A stretch of 64,000 nucleotides of DNA from positions 1,426,001-1,490,000 of the forward strand of contig NZ_BCTK01000001.1 in NCBI RefSeq assembly GCF_001571245.1, written 5' to 3'. The translations under genes and the position numbers were made by a program. Below the pieces are notes generated by a model. The model was not told the DNA's origin. It worked only from the letters and a program-made list of their open reading frames with translations, and made no database searches. This DNA is from Achromobacter piechaudii NBRC 102461. Lineage in GTDB: Bacteria > Pseudomonadota > Gammaproteobacteria > Burkholderiales > Burkholderiaceae_B. Shown here piece after piece: positions 1-9,620 of the stretch (within the stretch, counting starts at the first letter, position 1; the number at the start of each line of letters is the position of its first letter).

Positions 1-96
1 CACGCCCGGCCCCGCCAGTTGCATCGCGCCATAGCCCAGGCGCTTGACCCGGCGTGAACCGAGTGCGTAGGTGTCTTCGTGCTGAATGGTCGGCAT
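1..96 (-). CDS. Aldo/keto reductase, N-terminal part only
   Basis: Reading leftward from an ATG at 96, the frame gives MPTIQHEDTYALGSRRVKRL followed by GYGAMQLAGPGV and runs off the window. The G-Y-G-A-M-Q-L-A-G-P-G-V start is typical of NADPH-dependent aldo/keto reductases of the YakC/IolS-like group, whose first beta strand reads xLGxGxMxL(A/T)GPG. A good ribosome site (CAGGAG, 8 bases before the ATG) supports the start. Only 32 residues are visible, so catalytic Tyr/Lys/His cannot be seen and substrate is unknown. Confidence 0.6.
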   Translation of the reverse strand, partial: MPTIQHEDTYALGSRRVKRLGYGAMQLAGPGV

Positions 97-178
97 GCCG
101 GATCTCCTGTCGAAACGAAAAGCTTATACCTTTCCGCCGCCCTGGATAATCAGGCAAGCCGATGCGCCATGCTGCGCC

Positions 179-2392
179 TTATCGGCCGTCCGCCAGCGCT
201 TGTTCGCTCGCAGGAATCAGCTGGATATCGTCGCTGCCATCGCGTTCAAGCTGCGCCACCAACCCCAGTTCCCAGTCCAGATAGTCCCGAAACCCTGCGT
301 CGCGCGCCGTCAGATCATCGAAGAGATACGGGCTGATGGCCTGATCGTCGTCGCCCGTCAGCACGCCCTCGGCGCCCGTCGCCAGCGCCAGCCCCTGCGC
401 CTTCCACGCCCGCGTTCCGCCCAGCAGCGCCTGCACCGTGTGCTTGCCCTGCCACGCCAGCTCGGCCGCCACCACGCTAGCCAGCACGCCGTCCGACGAG
501 GTCAGCACCACTGTGCGGCGTTCGTCCGGAGACAGGAATCGCGCCAGCCCGTCCGGCGCGGCAAACCGTGAGCCGGGCACGTGGCCGCGCTCGTACGCCA
601 CCCGCGATTCCACGTCGAAGACGATCGCCGCATCCGCATCCAGCGCGGCGCGCAGCGCCTGCGGCCGCACGCTGACCGCCTCGGGCCGGTGACGCAGCAC
701 GCGGCGCGGCTCGGGACCCGTTTGCAACGCAGCCAGCTCGGGCGGCCGATACAGGTACACCTCGACAGCCCCCAGCTGCGCGAGCCACGCACCCGTGGTC
801 AGCGCACGCACGCCGTCCCAGTCGACCAGCACCACGCGCGCACGGCGCGTGGCCAAGTACTCGTCGGTGGCCTGCACCAGCTGGCCGCCCGGCGCCCAAC
901 GCCAACCTTCCAGATGGCCGGCTTCATATTCCTCACGCGTGCGCACGTCGAACTTGTACAGCGTGCGCGCGCCCTGCTCCGACTCGAATGCCTGCAAGCC
1001 TGCCGTATCGACATAGCTGATGCCAGCAAGCCGGGCGACCTCGCTGGCTTGCTGCCGCGCCGCATCCCGCGACGCCTGGCCGGGCTCGGGCAGATCGGCC
1101 TGACGCCCATAGGCAAGTTCCCGACCCGACAGCAGCCATTGCATCGTGCCATTGCGCAACGACGCGACGCGATTCGGAATGCCCGCGTCGATCAATGTCT
1201 GCGCGCCCACGATGCTACGCGTACGACCGGCGCAATTGACCACCACGAAGGTGTTCGGATCCGGCGCCAGTTCGCGAATGCGATAAACGAGTTCAGCGCC
1301 CGGCAGGCTATGCGAGAACGGCAACGTGAAGTGATGGAATTCTTCCGGCGTGCGGCTGTCCACCACCACGATGTCGTCACCGCGCGCGACACGTTCGTGC
1401 AGCTCGTCCACGTCGATCCACGGCGTATGTTTTTCGTGCTCGATGACTTCGCCAAAGGCCTTGCTGGGCACGTTGGTGCCTGAGAACAGCTCATACCCGG
1501 CGTCCGCCCAACCTGACGTACCACCCGCCAGCACGGACACGTTCGTCCAACCCAGCCGCGTCAGCTTGGCGGCGGCCTGATGGGCCAGCGATTCGTCGTC
1601 GTCCACCAGCACCACCGGCGTATCGCGGCGCGGCACGAGGCGGTCGGCCAGTAATTCAAGCCGCCACAACGGCGCGGGCACCGCGTGCAGCAGATGGCGC
1701 CGCGCATACCGGCCCGCCTCGCGCACGTCCAGCACGGCGATTTCAGCGTCGCTTTGCAACGCCTCTTGCAACGCTTGGGGCGACAGGCGCGCATGATAGA
1801 TCGCGGCAGGCGGCGAGAACGTGCGGTACGTGCCGCCCGCCGTGCTCTCAAACACCACGCGCGCATGCAACCGGTCCAGCGCCAGCCCATAGAAATGCAG
1901 ATGCGCGCCCGCCTCATCGCCCACCAGTTCGATGGTATGCACCTCGTGCGGCTCCAGCACGATGGATGCGCCCGGCCCGACATCCACGCGGCGCACGGGC
2001 GTCAGCGCGTCACGTGCAGGGTCTGTCGTCTGGGCGCGCGCATAGACTTCGTTGCGCTCATTGCCCTGCACGCCCGCGATGATGGCCCACGTCGTGTGAT
2101 CGTGCGGCGGCTGGGCCTTGCCCGGCTCGCCCAACGACAGGTACAGCGCGTAGCCGCCATCCACGTCTTCCGACAAGCGGTAGATCGAGGCCGGCCGGTC
2201 CGGCAATAGCGTGAACGCGTCGGCGGGGAACAGGTCGCGCCGACGGCCCAGTGCTTCGAGCAACGCCGCAACAAAGGCCAACTGCGCAGGCGTGGCGCTC
2301 GCGGCGTCGGGGATGTGCTTGCGCGCGGCGGCGATGAATTCACGGACCGCCTGGGCTCGCTCGGTGTGATGGGAGAGTTTGGACGTGCTCAT
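179..2392 (-). CDS. Cysteine-dioxygenase-like cupin fused to four rhodanese domains
   Basis: 737 residues. Residues about 40-190 form a cysteine-dioxygenase-type cupin: H97-D-H99 (PPHDHTTWAIIAG) and H149/H152 (EPHEVHTI) match the iron-binding histidines. Four rhodanese-like domains follow, about 203-300, 325-425, 460-550 and 575-665. Only the second has the active-site cysteine (C387 in VNCAGRTRS); the others have Asp or Ser at that place (LVDDDES, LVDWDGV, LTSSDGV), so they are probably structural. Dioxygenase-rhodanese fusions are known in Burkholderiales, where the dioxygenase product can feed the sulfurtransferase. Likely role: oxidation of a thiol (cysteine or 3-mercaptopropionate type) with persulfide chemistry in the cytosol. 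Nearby metC-like, cupin and ABC importer genes fit sulfur amino acid breakdown. Ribosome site is weak (GCAGGTC). Confidence 0.8.
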   Translation of the reverse strand: MSTSKLSHHTERAQAVREFIAAARKHIPDAASATPAQLAFVAALLEALGRRRDLFPADAFTLLPDRPASIYRLSEDVDGGYALYLSLGEPGKAQPPHDHTTWAIIAGVQGNERNEVYARAQTTDPARDALTPVRRVDVGPGASIVLEPHEVHTIELVGDEAGAHLHFYGLALDRLHARVVFESTAGGTYRTFSPPAAIYHARLSPQALQEALQSDAEIAVLDVREAGRYARRHLLHAVPAPLWRLELLADRLVPRRDTPVVLVDDDESLAHQAAAKLTRLGWTNVSVLAGGTSGWADAGYELFSGTNVPSKAFGEVIEHEKHTPWIDVDELHERVARGDDIVVVDSRTPEEFHHFTLPFSHSLPGAELVYRIRELAPDPNTFVVVNCAGRTRSIVGAQTLIDAGIPNRVASLRNGTMQWLLSGRELAYGRQADLPEPGQASRDAARQQASEVARLAGISYVDTAGLQAFESEQGARTLYKFDVRTREEYEAGHLEGWRWAPGGQLVQATDEYLATRRARVVLVDWDGVRALTTGAWLAQLGAVEVYLYRPPELAALQTGPEPRRVLRHRPEAVSVRPQALRAALDADAAIVFDVESRVAYERGHVPGSRFAAPDGLARFLSPDERRTVVLTSSDGVLASVVAAELAWQGKHTVQALLGGTRAWKAQGLALATGAEGVLTGDDDQAISPYLFDDLTARDAGFRDYLDWELGLVAQLERDGSDDIQLIPASEQALADGR

Positions 2393-2964
2393 GGAATGAC
2401 CTGCGCTATCGGATGAAAGGACGGATCAGGCTACGGGCACGGTGTTTACCCGGCAACGTACAAATGCGTCTATCGATATGCGGGCCGCGTCGCAAGCGGG
2501 CATGCGCAGCGCTTTCGGCGTGCCCTGAAAGGAAATATCAGAGAAGTTCTATAGACGCGCACTACGTTCCTTGCGCACTATGGCCGGTTGATCCGATCCG
2601 ATCTTCGGGAGGGGCCAGCGCCATCGCACACGAATATCCATCGGTTCACTTTCACGCCCGCCAGCGGCGCGGCGTTCGACATTATTGATTTCACACTGGA
2701 CAAGGCGCTTTCCGAGATTTATCGGCTCTGCCAGCGCAGCGGTAGCCGCCCGGGGCGAAGTTGATGTAGCGTTGACTACCGAAGTGGCCCATGTTCATGG
2801 ATTACATTTCATCTCGAACCCCCGGCCTATCCGAATGCTCTGGTCTATTTTCGCGTCCAGGCGTTGGCGCGCGTTAGCGCCGGCAACTGAACCGCGCGGA
2901 CGTTGCCGGCGGCTCTGTTGGATACCTTGCCTCATAACACCAATCAATATCTTCAAGGCTTGAC
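2393..2964. other. 572-base stretch without an intact gene
   Basis: Lies between the rhodanese fusion (starting leftward at 2392) and lysE (starting rightward at 2965). It holds the vgrG-like remnant described separately. A further short open stretch, about 2823-2895, reads YPNALVYFRVQALARV and ends at a TGA; it may be the tail of another decayed gene. No convincing promoter, terminator or RNA was seen. Confidence 0.5.
2609..2764 (+). pseudogene. vgrG-like 5' fragment (type VI secretion spike), decayed
   Basis: From 2639 the plus frame reads HRFTFTPASGAAFDIIDFTL then DKALSEIYRL before a TGA at 2762-2764. The pattern F-T-F-x-P-A-S-G-x-x-F-D-V-x-x-F-x-L-x-x-x-L-S-E-I-Y-R-L is the start of VgrG/Rhs-associated spike proteins in Betaproteobacteria. 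There is no ATG at the expected place (upstream codons read EGPAPSHTNI) and only about 40 of more than 600 residues remain, so this is a relic. A purine-rich GGGAGGGG just upstream may be the old ribosome site. Recognition rests on memory of the family and should be searched. Confidence 0.45.
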
Positions 2965-3585
2965 ATGCTCGACCCAACACAAATTCTGACCTATTCAGTG
3001 GCGCTAGCTATTGCCGCAATAATTCCCGGCCCCGGTATGGCGGCCCTGGTCGCGCGCAGCGTAAGCGGCGGCACGTTATCGGGTTTTTTCCTGCTGTTTG
3101 GATTGATCCTTGGAGACTTGACCTATCTGTCATTTGCTGTCTTTGGTCTGGCAATGATTGCCGAGCATTTCAACGCGCTGTTTCAACTGGTGCGTTGGGG
3201 GGCAGCGCTGTATCTCTGCTATCTGGCTTGGCAGTTCTGGTTCGCTGACCACCAGGCGATAGAAGTTGGCAAGCCCGCAAAAAGGAAGGAACTAGTGTCA
3301 GCGGCGATATCCGGGCTGACTATCACCCTGGGCAATCCAAAGACCATCGCGTTTTATCTGGCGCTCCTACCGCTGGCGATAAATCTGGACGCGATCTCGC
3401 TCCAGACCTGGGCAGTGGTGCTGGTACCCGTGGCCATTCTGGTGCTGCTCGCCGTCGGCGCGTTGTTTATCTTCGCCGCCGTGCGTATCCGGCACCTGCT
3501 CTCGGGTCAACGCGCTCAGAAGAAGTTGTTCCGGGGAGCCGCGACAATCATGGTGGCGGCAGCGGCGTCAATGCTGGTGCGTTGA
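2965..3585 (+). CDS. LysE/RhtB-family amino acid exporter
   Basis: 206 residues, the usual size for the family. The first helix carries the hallmark IIPGPGMAALVARS motif (residues about 19-34), and GLTITLGNPKTIAFYLALLP is the conserved mid-protein N-P-K signature. About six hydrophobic segments are visible. The family exports amino acids or homoserine lactones from the cytosol by proton exchange; substrate cannot be told. An AAGG ribosome site precedes the ATG. No operon partner: the flanks are a decayed region on the left and a convergent LysR gene on the right. Confidence 0.9.
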   Translation: MLDPTQILTYSVALAIAAIIPGPGMAALVARSVSGGTLSGFFLLFGLILGDLTYLSFAVFGLAMIAEHFNALFQLVRWGAALYLCYLAWQFWFADHQAIEVGKPAKRKELVSAAISGLTITLGNPKTIAFYLALLPLAINLDAISLQTWAVVLVPVAILVLLAVGALFIFAAVRIRHLLSGQRAQKKLFRGAATIMVAAAASMLVR

Positions 3586-3721
3586 TTGGTTGCCATCAAC
3601 ATGCGGGCAGCGGTGATCGACCTTGCCCACTTGTCCCTGGTCGTCGAACTCAGCCCGTAGAAAATGATTCCCCAATACACACTGAAGCCGCGACTCCCCC
3701 CATGAAAAACCAAAGCCCGCA

Positions 3722-4654
3722 CTACACTCCCTCCCCCTTCAACTCCCGCTCGACCACCGCGCGGGTCAACGTGGGTACGAACATTTCGATGAAGTCATAA
3801 GCGTACCCGCGCAACCACGCGCCACGGCGTATTGCCAGCCGGGTCAGGTTGATCTCGAAAAGATGGCGCGCGTCGATGGCGCCTAGCCGTGTATCGCGCT
3901 CGGCATCCCACGCGACGGCGGCGACGATGCCCACGCCGAGCTCCAACTCCACATAGGTCTTGATGACATCGGCGTCCATTGCGGTCATGACGATGTTGGG
4001 AGTGATGCCGGCGCGCGCGAAGGCCTCATCGATGTGCGCGCGGCCGGTGTAGCCCTGGCCATAGGTGATGATCGGATACCGCGACAATTGCGACAGGCTG
4101 ATGCCGTCATGCTGGCTTTGCAGGGGGTGGCCGCGCGGCACGATGATGCTGTGGCTCCAGCGATAGCACGGCAGATTCAACAAGCCCGGGTAGTCGGCGA
4201 CGGCCTCGGTCGCCACGCCGATATCGGCCTCGCCTTCCAGCAGCATTTCCGACACCTGCCTGGGCGAACCCTGGTGCATGTGCAGGACCACGTCGGGGTA
4301 GCGCTGACGAAACTCCTTGATGACGGGCGGCAACGCGTATCGCGCCTGGGAATGCGTGGCCGCGATCGACAGCACGCCCTGGCGGCTGTCGGCGTACTCC
4401 GCGCCCGCGTGCCGGATGTTGTCGGCGCATTGCAGGATCTGCTCGACCAGCGGCAGGATCAGCTTACCGGGTGGGGTCAGGCCGATCAGTCTTTTACCCG
4501 AACGCACGAAGATGTCGACGCCGACCTCCTCTTCCAGCTCGCGGATCTGCCGGCTGACGCCGGGTTGCGATGTATGCAGGCTTTCCGATACGTCGGTCAG
4601 GTTGAAGTCCTGCCGCACGGCCTCGCGCACGGAGCGCAGTTGCTGAAAATTCAT
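3722..4654 (-). CDS. LysR regulator of the CysB/Cbl type
   Basis: 310 residues. The N-terminus MNFQQLRSVREAVRQDFNLT followed by DVSESLHTSQPGVSRQIREL is the hallmark of CysB and Cbl, the regulators of sulfate and organosulfur assimilation that respond to N-acetylserine or adenosine phosphosulfate. The effector domain starts with AATHSQARYALPPVI, matching the CysB ligand-loop motif (T-H-x-Q-A-R-Y-A-L-P). It is the downstream gene of a pair with the VOC gene (9 bases apart) and sits inside a sulfur amino acid cluster, so a sulfur-starvation role is likely. CysB versus Cbl cannot be decided here. Confidence 0.88.
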   Translation of the reverse strand: MNFQQLRSVREAVRQDFNLTDVSESLHTSQPGVSRQIRELEEEVGVDIFVRSGKRLIGLTPPGKLILPLVEQILQCADNIRHAGAEYADSRQGVLSIAATHSQARYALPPVIKEFRQRYPDVVLHMHQGSPRQVSEMLLEGEADIGVATEAVADYPGLLNLPCYRWSHSIIVPRGHPLQSQHDGISLSQLSRYPIITYGQGYTGRAHIDEAFARAGITPNIVMTAMDADVIKTYVELELGVGIVAAVAWDAERDTRLGAIDARHLFEINLTRLAIRRGAWLRGYAYDFIEMFVPTLTRAVVERELKGEGV

Positions 4655-4663
4655 CGCGCGCCC

Positions 4664-5014
4664 TCAGCCCAGGAAAGCCAGTTGATTGCCCGAGGGATCC
4701 TTGACGTACATCACGCGCGGGGACGCGTCCGGCAACGAACACACCGGAAAATGGCCTGCCTGGCGCAGACGCGCCAGGATCTCGTCATACGCGCGAGTCC
4801 GGATGGCCAGGTAGTCCGGTTTTACGCCCTGGCTGACCTCGTCCACCGGGGACAGCGACAAGGTCGCCGCGCCTAATGCGAAGAACAGGCGCTGGTCATC
4901 GCCGGCGGCCACTTCGTCCAGGCCGATCACGCGGTGGTAGAAGTCGCGCATGGCGTGCAGCCGGCGCGCCAGAAACGGAAGCTGTATCGAATCGATCGAA
5001 AGTATAGAAGTCAT
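4664..5014 (-). CDS. VOC-family (glyoxalase/bleomycin resistance fold) protein
   Basis: 116 residues, one vicinal-oxygen-chelate unit. The beta-alpha-beta pattern is clear: RDFYHRVIGLDEVAAGDDQR in the first half and the classic PRVMYVKDPSGNQLAFL at the C-terminus. Such small proteins are metal-dependent lyases, dioxygenases or binding proteins; the substrate is unknown. It precedes the CysB-like gene by 9 bases and is probably cotranscribed with it, suggesting a minor role in sulfur compound handling. Confidence 0.82.
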   Translation of the reverse strand: MTSILSIDSIQLPFLARRLHAMRDFYHRVIGLDEVAAGDDQRLFFALGAATLSLSPVDEVSQGVKPDYLAIRTRAYDEILARLRQAGHFPVCSLPDASPRVMYVKDPSGNQLAFLG

Positions 5015-5195
5015 GCCCTGCCGCCTTCCGTGGAACAGGGCAAATTCTATTGCGCGGGAGTATCACCAGACAAAGAGGTTGTAATTGCTTCTACATAGCC
5101 AGAAACCCTAAAGCGCGAGCCTTATTAGCAAATGCGCGGGGCGGTGGTTCGGTGAGGCAGTTGGCGCGTCGGTTAACGCCTCCGCGCCGTCCTCA

Positions 5196-6410
5196 TCACG
5201 CGCTGCGGCGCAGCGCCCCGCGCGTCGTCGCGAACGCACGATCCAGATCGCCGATCAGATCCTGCGTGTGCTCCAGGCCGATATGCAGACGCACCACCGA
5301 TTGCTTGTCAGGGAGCTGCTTCCACAAGCTATGTTCCGACAAACGTTCCGGCGCCGCCTCCAGCGCCAGGCTTTCGTATCCGCCCCACGAGGCCCCGATG
5401 GAGAAGTACCTCAAACTGTCGATGAAGCGCGCGGCGGCCGTCGGATCCGGGTTGTCGAAGGCAAAGGACACCAGCCCGCTCGCGCCGCTGAAATCGCGGC
5501 GCCAGAGCGCATGGCCCGGGTCTTGCGGCAAGGCGGGATGAAAGACGCGCGCCACGTCTTCGTGCGACGCCAGATACTGCGCCACGGTCAGTGCGTTGGC
5601 CTGGTGGCGCGCCAGACGCACGTCCAGCGTGCGCAGGCCGCGCAGCGTCAGGTAGGCGTCGTCGGCGCCGACCGACAGGCCCAATGCGTCGTGCGTTGCG
5701 CCGATCCGCCGCGCCAGCTCCGCGCTGTCGACGCTGACCACGCCCATCATCACGTCCGAATGGCCCGCCAGGTATTTGGTGGCGGCCTGGATCGAAATGT
5801 GCGCGCCCAACGCAAGCGGCTGGTAGTACAGGCCCCCGCTCCAAGTGTTGTCGGTAGCGACCAGCAGGCCGTGCCGCCGCGCGGTTGCCGCCAACGCCGG
5901 CAAGTCCAGCACTTCAAACAGCAATGAGCTGGGCGACTCCACATACAACAGACGCGTGTTCGGCCGGATCAAGGGTTCAAGCGCATCCTGGCCCGGCGAA
6001 AAATATTCCAGCTCGATGCCGTAGCGCCGCAGCAAGGACTTATCGACCTTGCGCACCGGCGAATACACGCTGTCGGCGACCAGCGCGTGATCGCCCGGCG
6101 CAAGCGTGGCCAGCAACACCATCGTGATCGCCGCGAGGCCCGACGGCGCGAGCAAGGTCCGATACGCCCCTTCCAGCGACGCGACGGCCTGCTCCAGCGC
6201 CTGATGCGTATCCAGGCCATGGCGGCCATAAGTGGCAACGCGCTCGCCCGCCGCGCGCTGGGCGTTCATGCGGGCTTGCGCAGCCGTGTCGGCAAAGCGC
6301 ACGGTGCTGGTGCGCACGACGGGCACATTGACGGGCCCGGCGCCCTGCTTCAATTCCGGCGTACCGGCGTGCACCAGCCGGGTCTGCACGTGGGCGTGAT
6401 CCAGGCTCAT
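5196..6410 (-). CDS. metC: Trans-sulfuration PLP enzyme, cystathionine beta-lyase-like
   Basis: 404 residues, standard length for the Cys/Met metabolism PLP family. The pyridoxal-phosphate lysine is K212 in SIQAATKYLAGHSDVMMG, and TDNTWSGGLYYQPLALGAHI carries the cofactor-binding Asp. The Y-G-R-H-G loop near residue 61 and the N-terminal order resemble MetC rather than MetB or MetY. Likely reaction: breaking the beta C-S bond of cystathionine (or cystine) to homocysteine or thiocysteine, pyruvate and ammonia. Its start overlaps the end of the upstream cupin gene by 4 bases, so the two are translationally coupled. Because it sits with a thiol-dioxygenase-like protein and an importer, catabolism of cystine-type compounds is possible instead of biosynthesis. 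Confidence 0.85.
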   Translation of the reverse strand: MSLDHAHVQTRLVHAGTPELKQGAGPVNVPVVRTSTVRFADTAAQARMNAQRAAGERVATYGRHGLDTHQALEQAVASLEGAYRTLLAPSGLAAITMVLLATLAPGDHALVADSVYSPVRKVDKSLLRRYGIELEYFSPGQDALEPLIRPNTRLLYVESPSSLLFEVLDLPALAATARRHGLLVATDNTWSGGLYYQPLALGAHISIQAATKYLAGHSDVMMGVVSVDSAELARRIGATHDALGLSVGADDAYLTLRGLRTLDVRLARHQANALTVAQYLASHEDVARVFHPALPQDPGHALWRRDFSGASGLVSFAFDNPDPTAAARFIDSLRYFSIGASWGGYESLALEAAPERLSEHSLWKQLPDKQSVVRLHIGLEHTQDLIGDLDRAFATTRGALRRSA

Positions 6411-7135
6411 GCGCGCACCTCTTGGCCCGGCTTCATCTGCGTCGCGTTGTAGTTCAGGATCTGGCCGCTGGCCAGGTCGATGCCGATACGGCCCGACAGC
6501 GTTTCCAGCGGCTGTCCATAAAGATGAAAGTGCAACGTCGGCGTATCGCCCGTGACATGGATGCTGTGGATGTCGTCGGGCAGGAACGAGACGGATTGCC
6601 CGGGCTGCACCACCACTTCGCGCACCAGCTCCAGCGTGGCGCGGCCCGGCTGCGAGCCGTCGTCGCTACGACGATAGACGCGGTTCAGCTCCTGTCCCGA
6701 CAGCGCTACGATCGCCGCCCAGGTCGTGTGGTTGTGCGGCAAGGTGGTCTTGCCGGGGTTGATCGAATTCAGGTAGAGCGCGGGGGTTCCGGCCGGTGCG
6801 TCAGGATTGAGCCGGTAGCGGGTGGAAGCGCCCGTGCCTTGGTCGGCGGGCGGCGCGGGAAAGTCCGCCGCCGGAAAAAGATCGGGCCGCTCTGCCAGTT
6901 GTTCCAGCCGCGCCGTGATGGCGGCAAGCTGCTCGCGGGTGATGGCGGCGGCCGCGTTGGAAGTTGACGCCGTTGCCGCTGCCGCTGCCGCTGCGTTCGT
7001 ACTCAACGACGGGACCGTTGCCGGGCTCGCCGCGGCGCTCAAGGTCTGCCCGGCTTTCAACAACTCAACAATATCCGCCAACGCGGCTTCTACGTGGTGG
7101 CGCCGGTCGGCGGAACTTGCAGATTCAATCGTCAT
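6407..7135 (-). CDS. Cysteine-dioxygenase-like cupin protein
   Basis: 242 residues. After an alanine-rich low-complexity stretch (about residues 38-64), the cupin domain shows LPHNHTTWAAIVALSGQELN with H134 and H136, and PDDIHSIHV with H190/H193, matching the three-histidine iron site of thiol dioxygenases. It resembles the N-terminal domain of the 737-residue rhodanese fusion nearby, so the two are probably paralogues. Substrate could be cysteine, 3-mercaptopropionate or another small thiol. It overlaps metC by 4 bases and lies 21 bases from the ABC ATPase gene; all run leftward as one likely operon. Confidence 0.78.
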   Translation of the reverse strand: MTIESASSADRRHHVEAALADIVELLKAGQTLSAAASPATVPSLSTNAAAAAAATASTSNAAAAITREQLAAITARLEQLAERPDLFPAADFPAPPADQGTGASTRYRLNPDAPAGTPALYLNSINPGKTTLPHNHTTWAAIVALSGQELNRVYRRSDDGSQPGRATLELVREVVVQPGQSVSFLPDDIHSIHVTGDTPTLHFHLYGQPLETLSGRIGIDLASGQILNYNATQMKPGQEVRA

Positions 7136-7156
7136 GATGTGGGTTCTCCAGTTGCA

Positions 7157-7973
<817 letters not shown>

Positions 7974-7987
<14 letters not shown>

Positions 7988-8816
7988 GGCGTCGTTCCAG
8001 ATACCGCGTCCAACGCGCGATGGGATAGCAATAGGCGAAGAACAGCGCCAATAGCGTGAAATAAACCAGGATGGTGAAGTCGCTGCGGGCGACGGTGTTG
8101 CTGGCAACCGTGGCGGTATCGACCAGGTCGTGCACGCCCACCAAGGACGCCAGCGACGTGCTCATCGTGATGCTGGCCAACAGGTTCATCCACGACGGCA
8201 GCATGCGCCGCACGCACTGCGGCAGCACCACCATGCGAAATATCTGCGTGCGGCGAAAGGCCAGCGATTGCGCCGCTTCCCATTGCGCGCTGGGAATCGA
8301 CTGGATCGCGCCACGGAAGATCTCGGCCACGTTGGCGCTGGCGGGCAGCCCCAGACCGATCACCACCTTGATCCAATCCGGAAACGGCAGGCGCCAGCCC
8401 GCCAGATTGATGTCGAAGGGGAACACATAGGTCGTGAAATACACCAGCACCAGGATCGGCGCGTTACGAAACAGCAGCACATAGGCGCGCATCAGGCGGC
8501 GCACCAATCGCGATGGCGACAGCGACAACGCCCCCACCACCAGACCCAGGAGCGTGCCCAGCGCCATCGCCAGCACGCTGATCTGGATGTTCATGCCCAG
8601 CCCGCGCAGCAAGGCGGGCGACCACTGCCATAGCGCCTGCACGGCGGCGGGCGTGGTGCCGGTAACGGCCCATATCGCGTTCAGCGTGGCCAAGGCGAGC
8701 AACACTCGCACCCACGGGTCGCGCAACAAGCCAGAACCAAAGCCCGAAACCAAGCCAGGCAGACCGTGCGCGACTCGCCGGGCGCGTCCCGCCTTCAACG
8801 CCAGATCATTGGCCAT
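7974..8816 (-). CDS. Amino acid ABC transporter permease
   Basis: 280 residues of the HisMQ/GlnP type. Several membrane helices are visible, and the EAA loop reads WEAAQSLAFRRTQIFRMVVL followed by PQCVRRMLPSWMNLL, the contact site for the ATPase. The N-terminal 40 residues (basic, then a first helix) are longer than usual. It overlaps both neighbours: 14 bases with the ATPase and 11 with the second permease. With the second permease it should form a heterodimeric inner-membrane pore. Confidence 0.9.
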
Positions 8817-9543
8817 AACCGGGCATCCTCAAGCGGTTTTCCAACCAGCGACCCGCCACGCCGACCAACCAGGTCAGCAGGCCGAAGTACAGCAGGATCA
8901 ACAGCAGCAGTTCCAACACGTTGTCCCGATACGACCAGATCATGATCGACTCGTACGTCACGTCGCCCACGGCGATGGCCGACGCGATGGCGGTCATCTT
9001 CACCAGATCCACCAGGTTGTTGATCAGCGCGGGCAAGGCAAAGCGCACGGCCAGCGGCAGCTGCACCTGCATCAACGTCTGGCGCCGCGACAACGCCAGC
9101 GAACGCGCCGCCTCCAGCGTGACGGCCGGCACGGCCTCGATGCCGGCGCGCAACGCTTCCGCATGGAACACGCCCTTGTGCAGCGCCACTACGATCACCA
9201 CCCACGCGAACGGCGTGATGGGATTGCCGCCGCCCAGCTTCTGCGTGATAAGCATGTTCAGCACCAGGAACGCGCAATACAGCTGCACCAGCGTGGGCGT
9301 ATTGCGCGTGACTTCCACAAAGGCCTGCAAGGGCCGCGCTAGCCAGGGTCGGCCGCTGGTCAGCGCCGCCGCGATCAGCACGCCGAACAACAGGCTGACC
9401 GGAATGGTCCACGCGCACAGCTGCAAGGTGACCAGCATGCCGTGCCCAAACGCGGACAATTCGCCCGGGTCCTGCACGAAGCTGTAGTTCAGGCCCAGAG
9501 GTTTGAAGGCATCGACCCAGGCATGCAATACCGTCTCGATCAT
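8806..9543 (-). CDS. Amino acid ABC transporter permease
   Basis: 245 residues, HisMQ-type. The EAA loop reads LEAARSLALSRRQTLMQVQL followed by PLAVRFALPALINNLVDLVK. The N-terminal helix begins GMLVTLQLCAWTIPVSLLFG, and EVTRNTPTLVQLYCAFLVLN is the conserved first cytoplasmic segment. It lies between the binding-protein gene (78 bases upstream) and the first permease (11-base overlap). Confidence 0.9.
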   Translation of the reverse strand: MIETVLHAWVDAFKPLGLNYSFVQDPGELSAFGHGMLVTLQLCAWTIPVSLLFGVLIAAALTSGRPWLARPLQAFVEVTRNTPTLVQLYCAFLVLNMLITQKLGGGNPITPFAWVVIVVALHKGVFHAEALRAGIEAVPAVTLEAARSLALSRRQTLMQVQLPLAVRFALPALINNLVDLVKMTAIASAIAVGDVTYESIMIWSYRDNVLELLLLILLYFGLLTWLVGVAGRWLENRLRMPGYGQ

Positions 9544-9620
9544 GCGCCGGCCTCCCGCATGCTGCCCGGGTACGTCTTAGCGAAATCTGTCATCGTCCAT
9601 CGATCCCGTATCGGCCGCGT

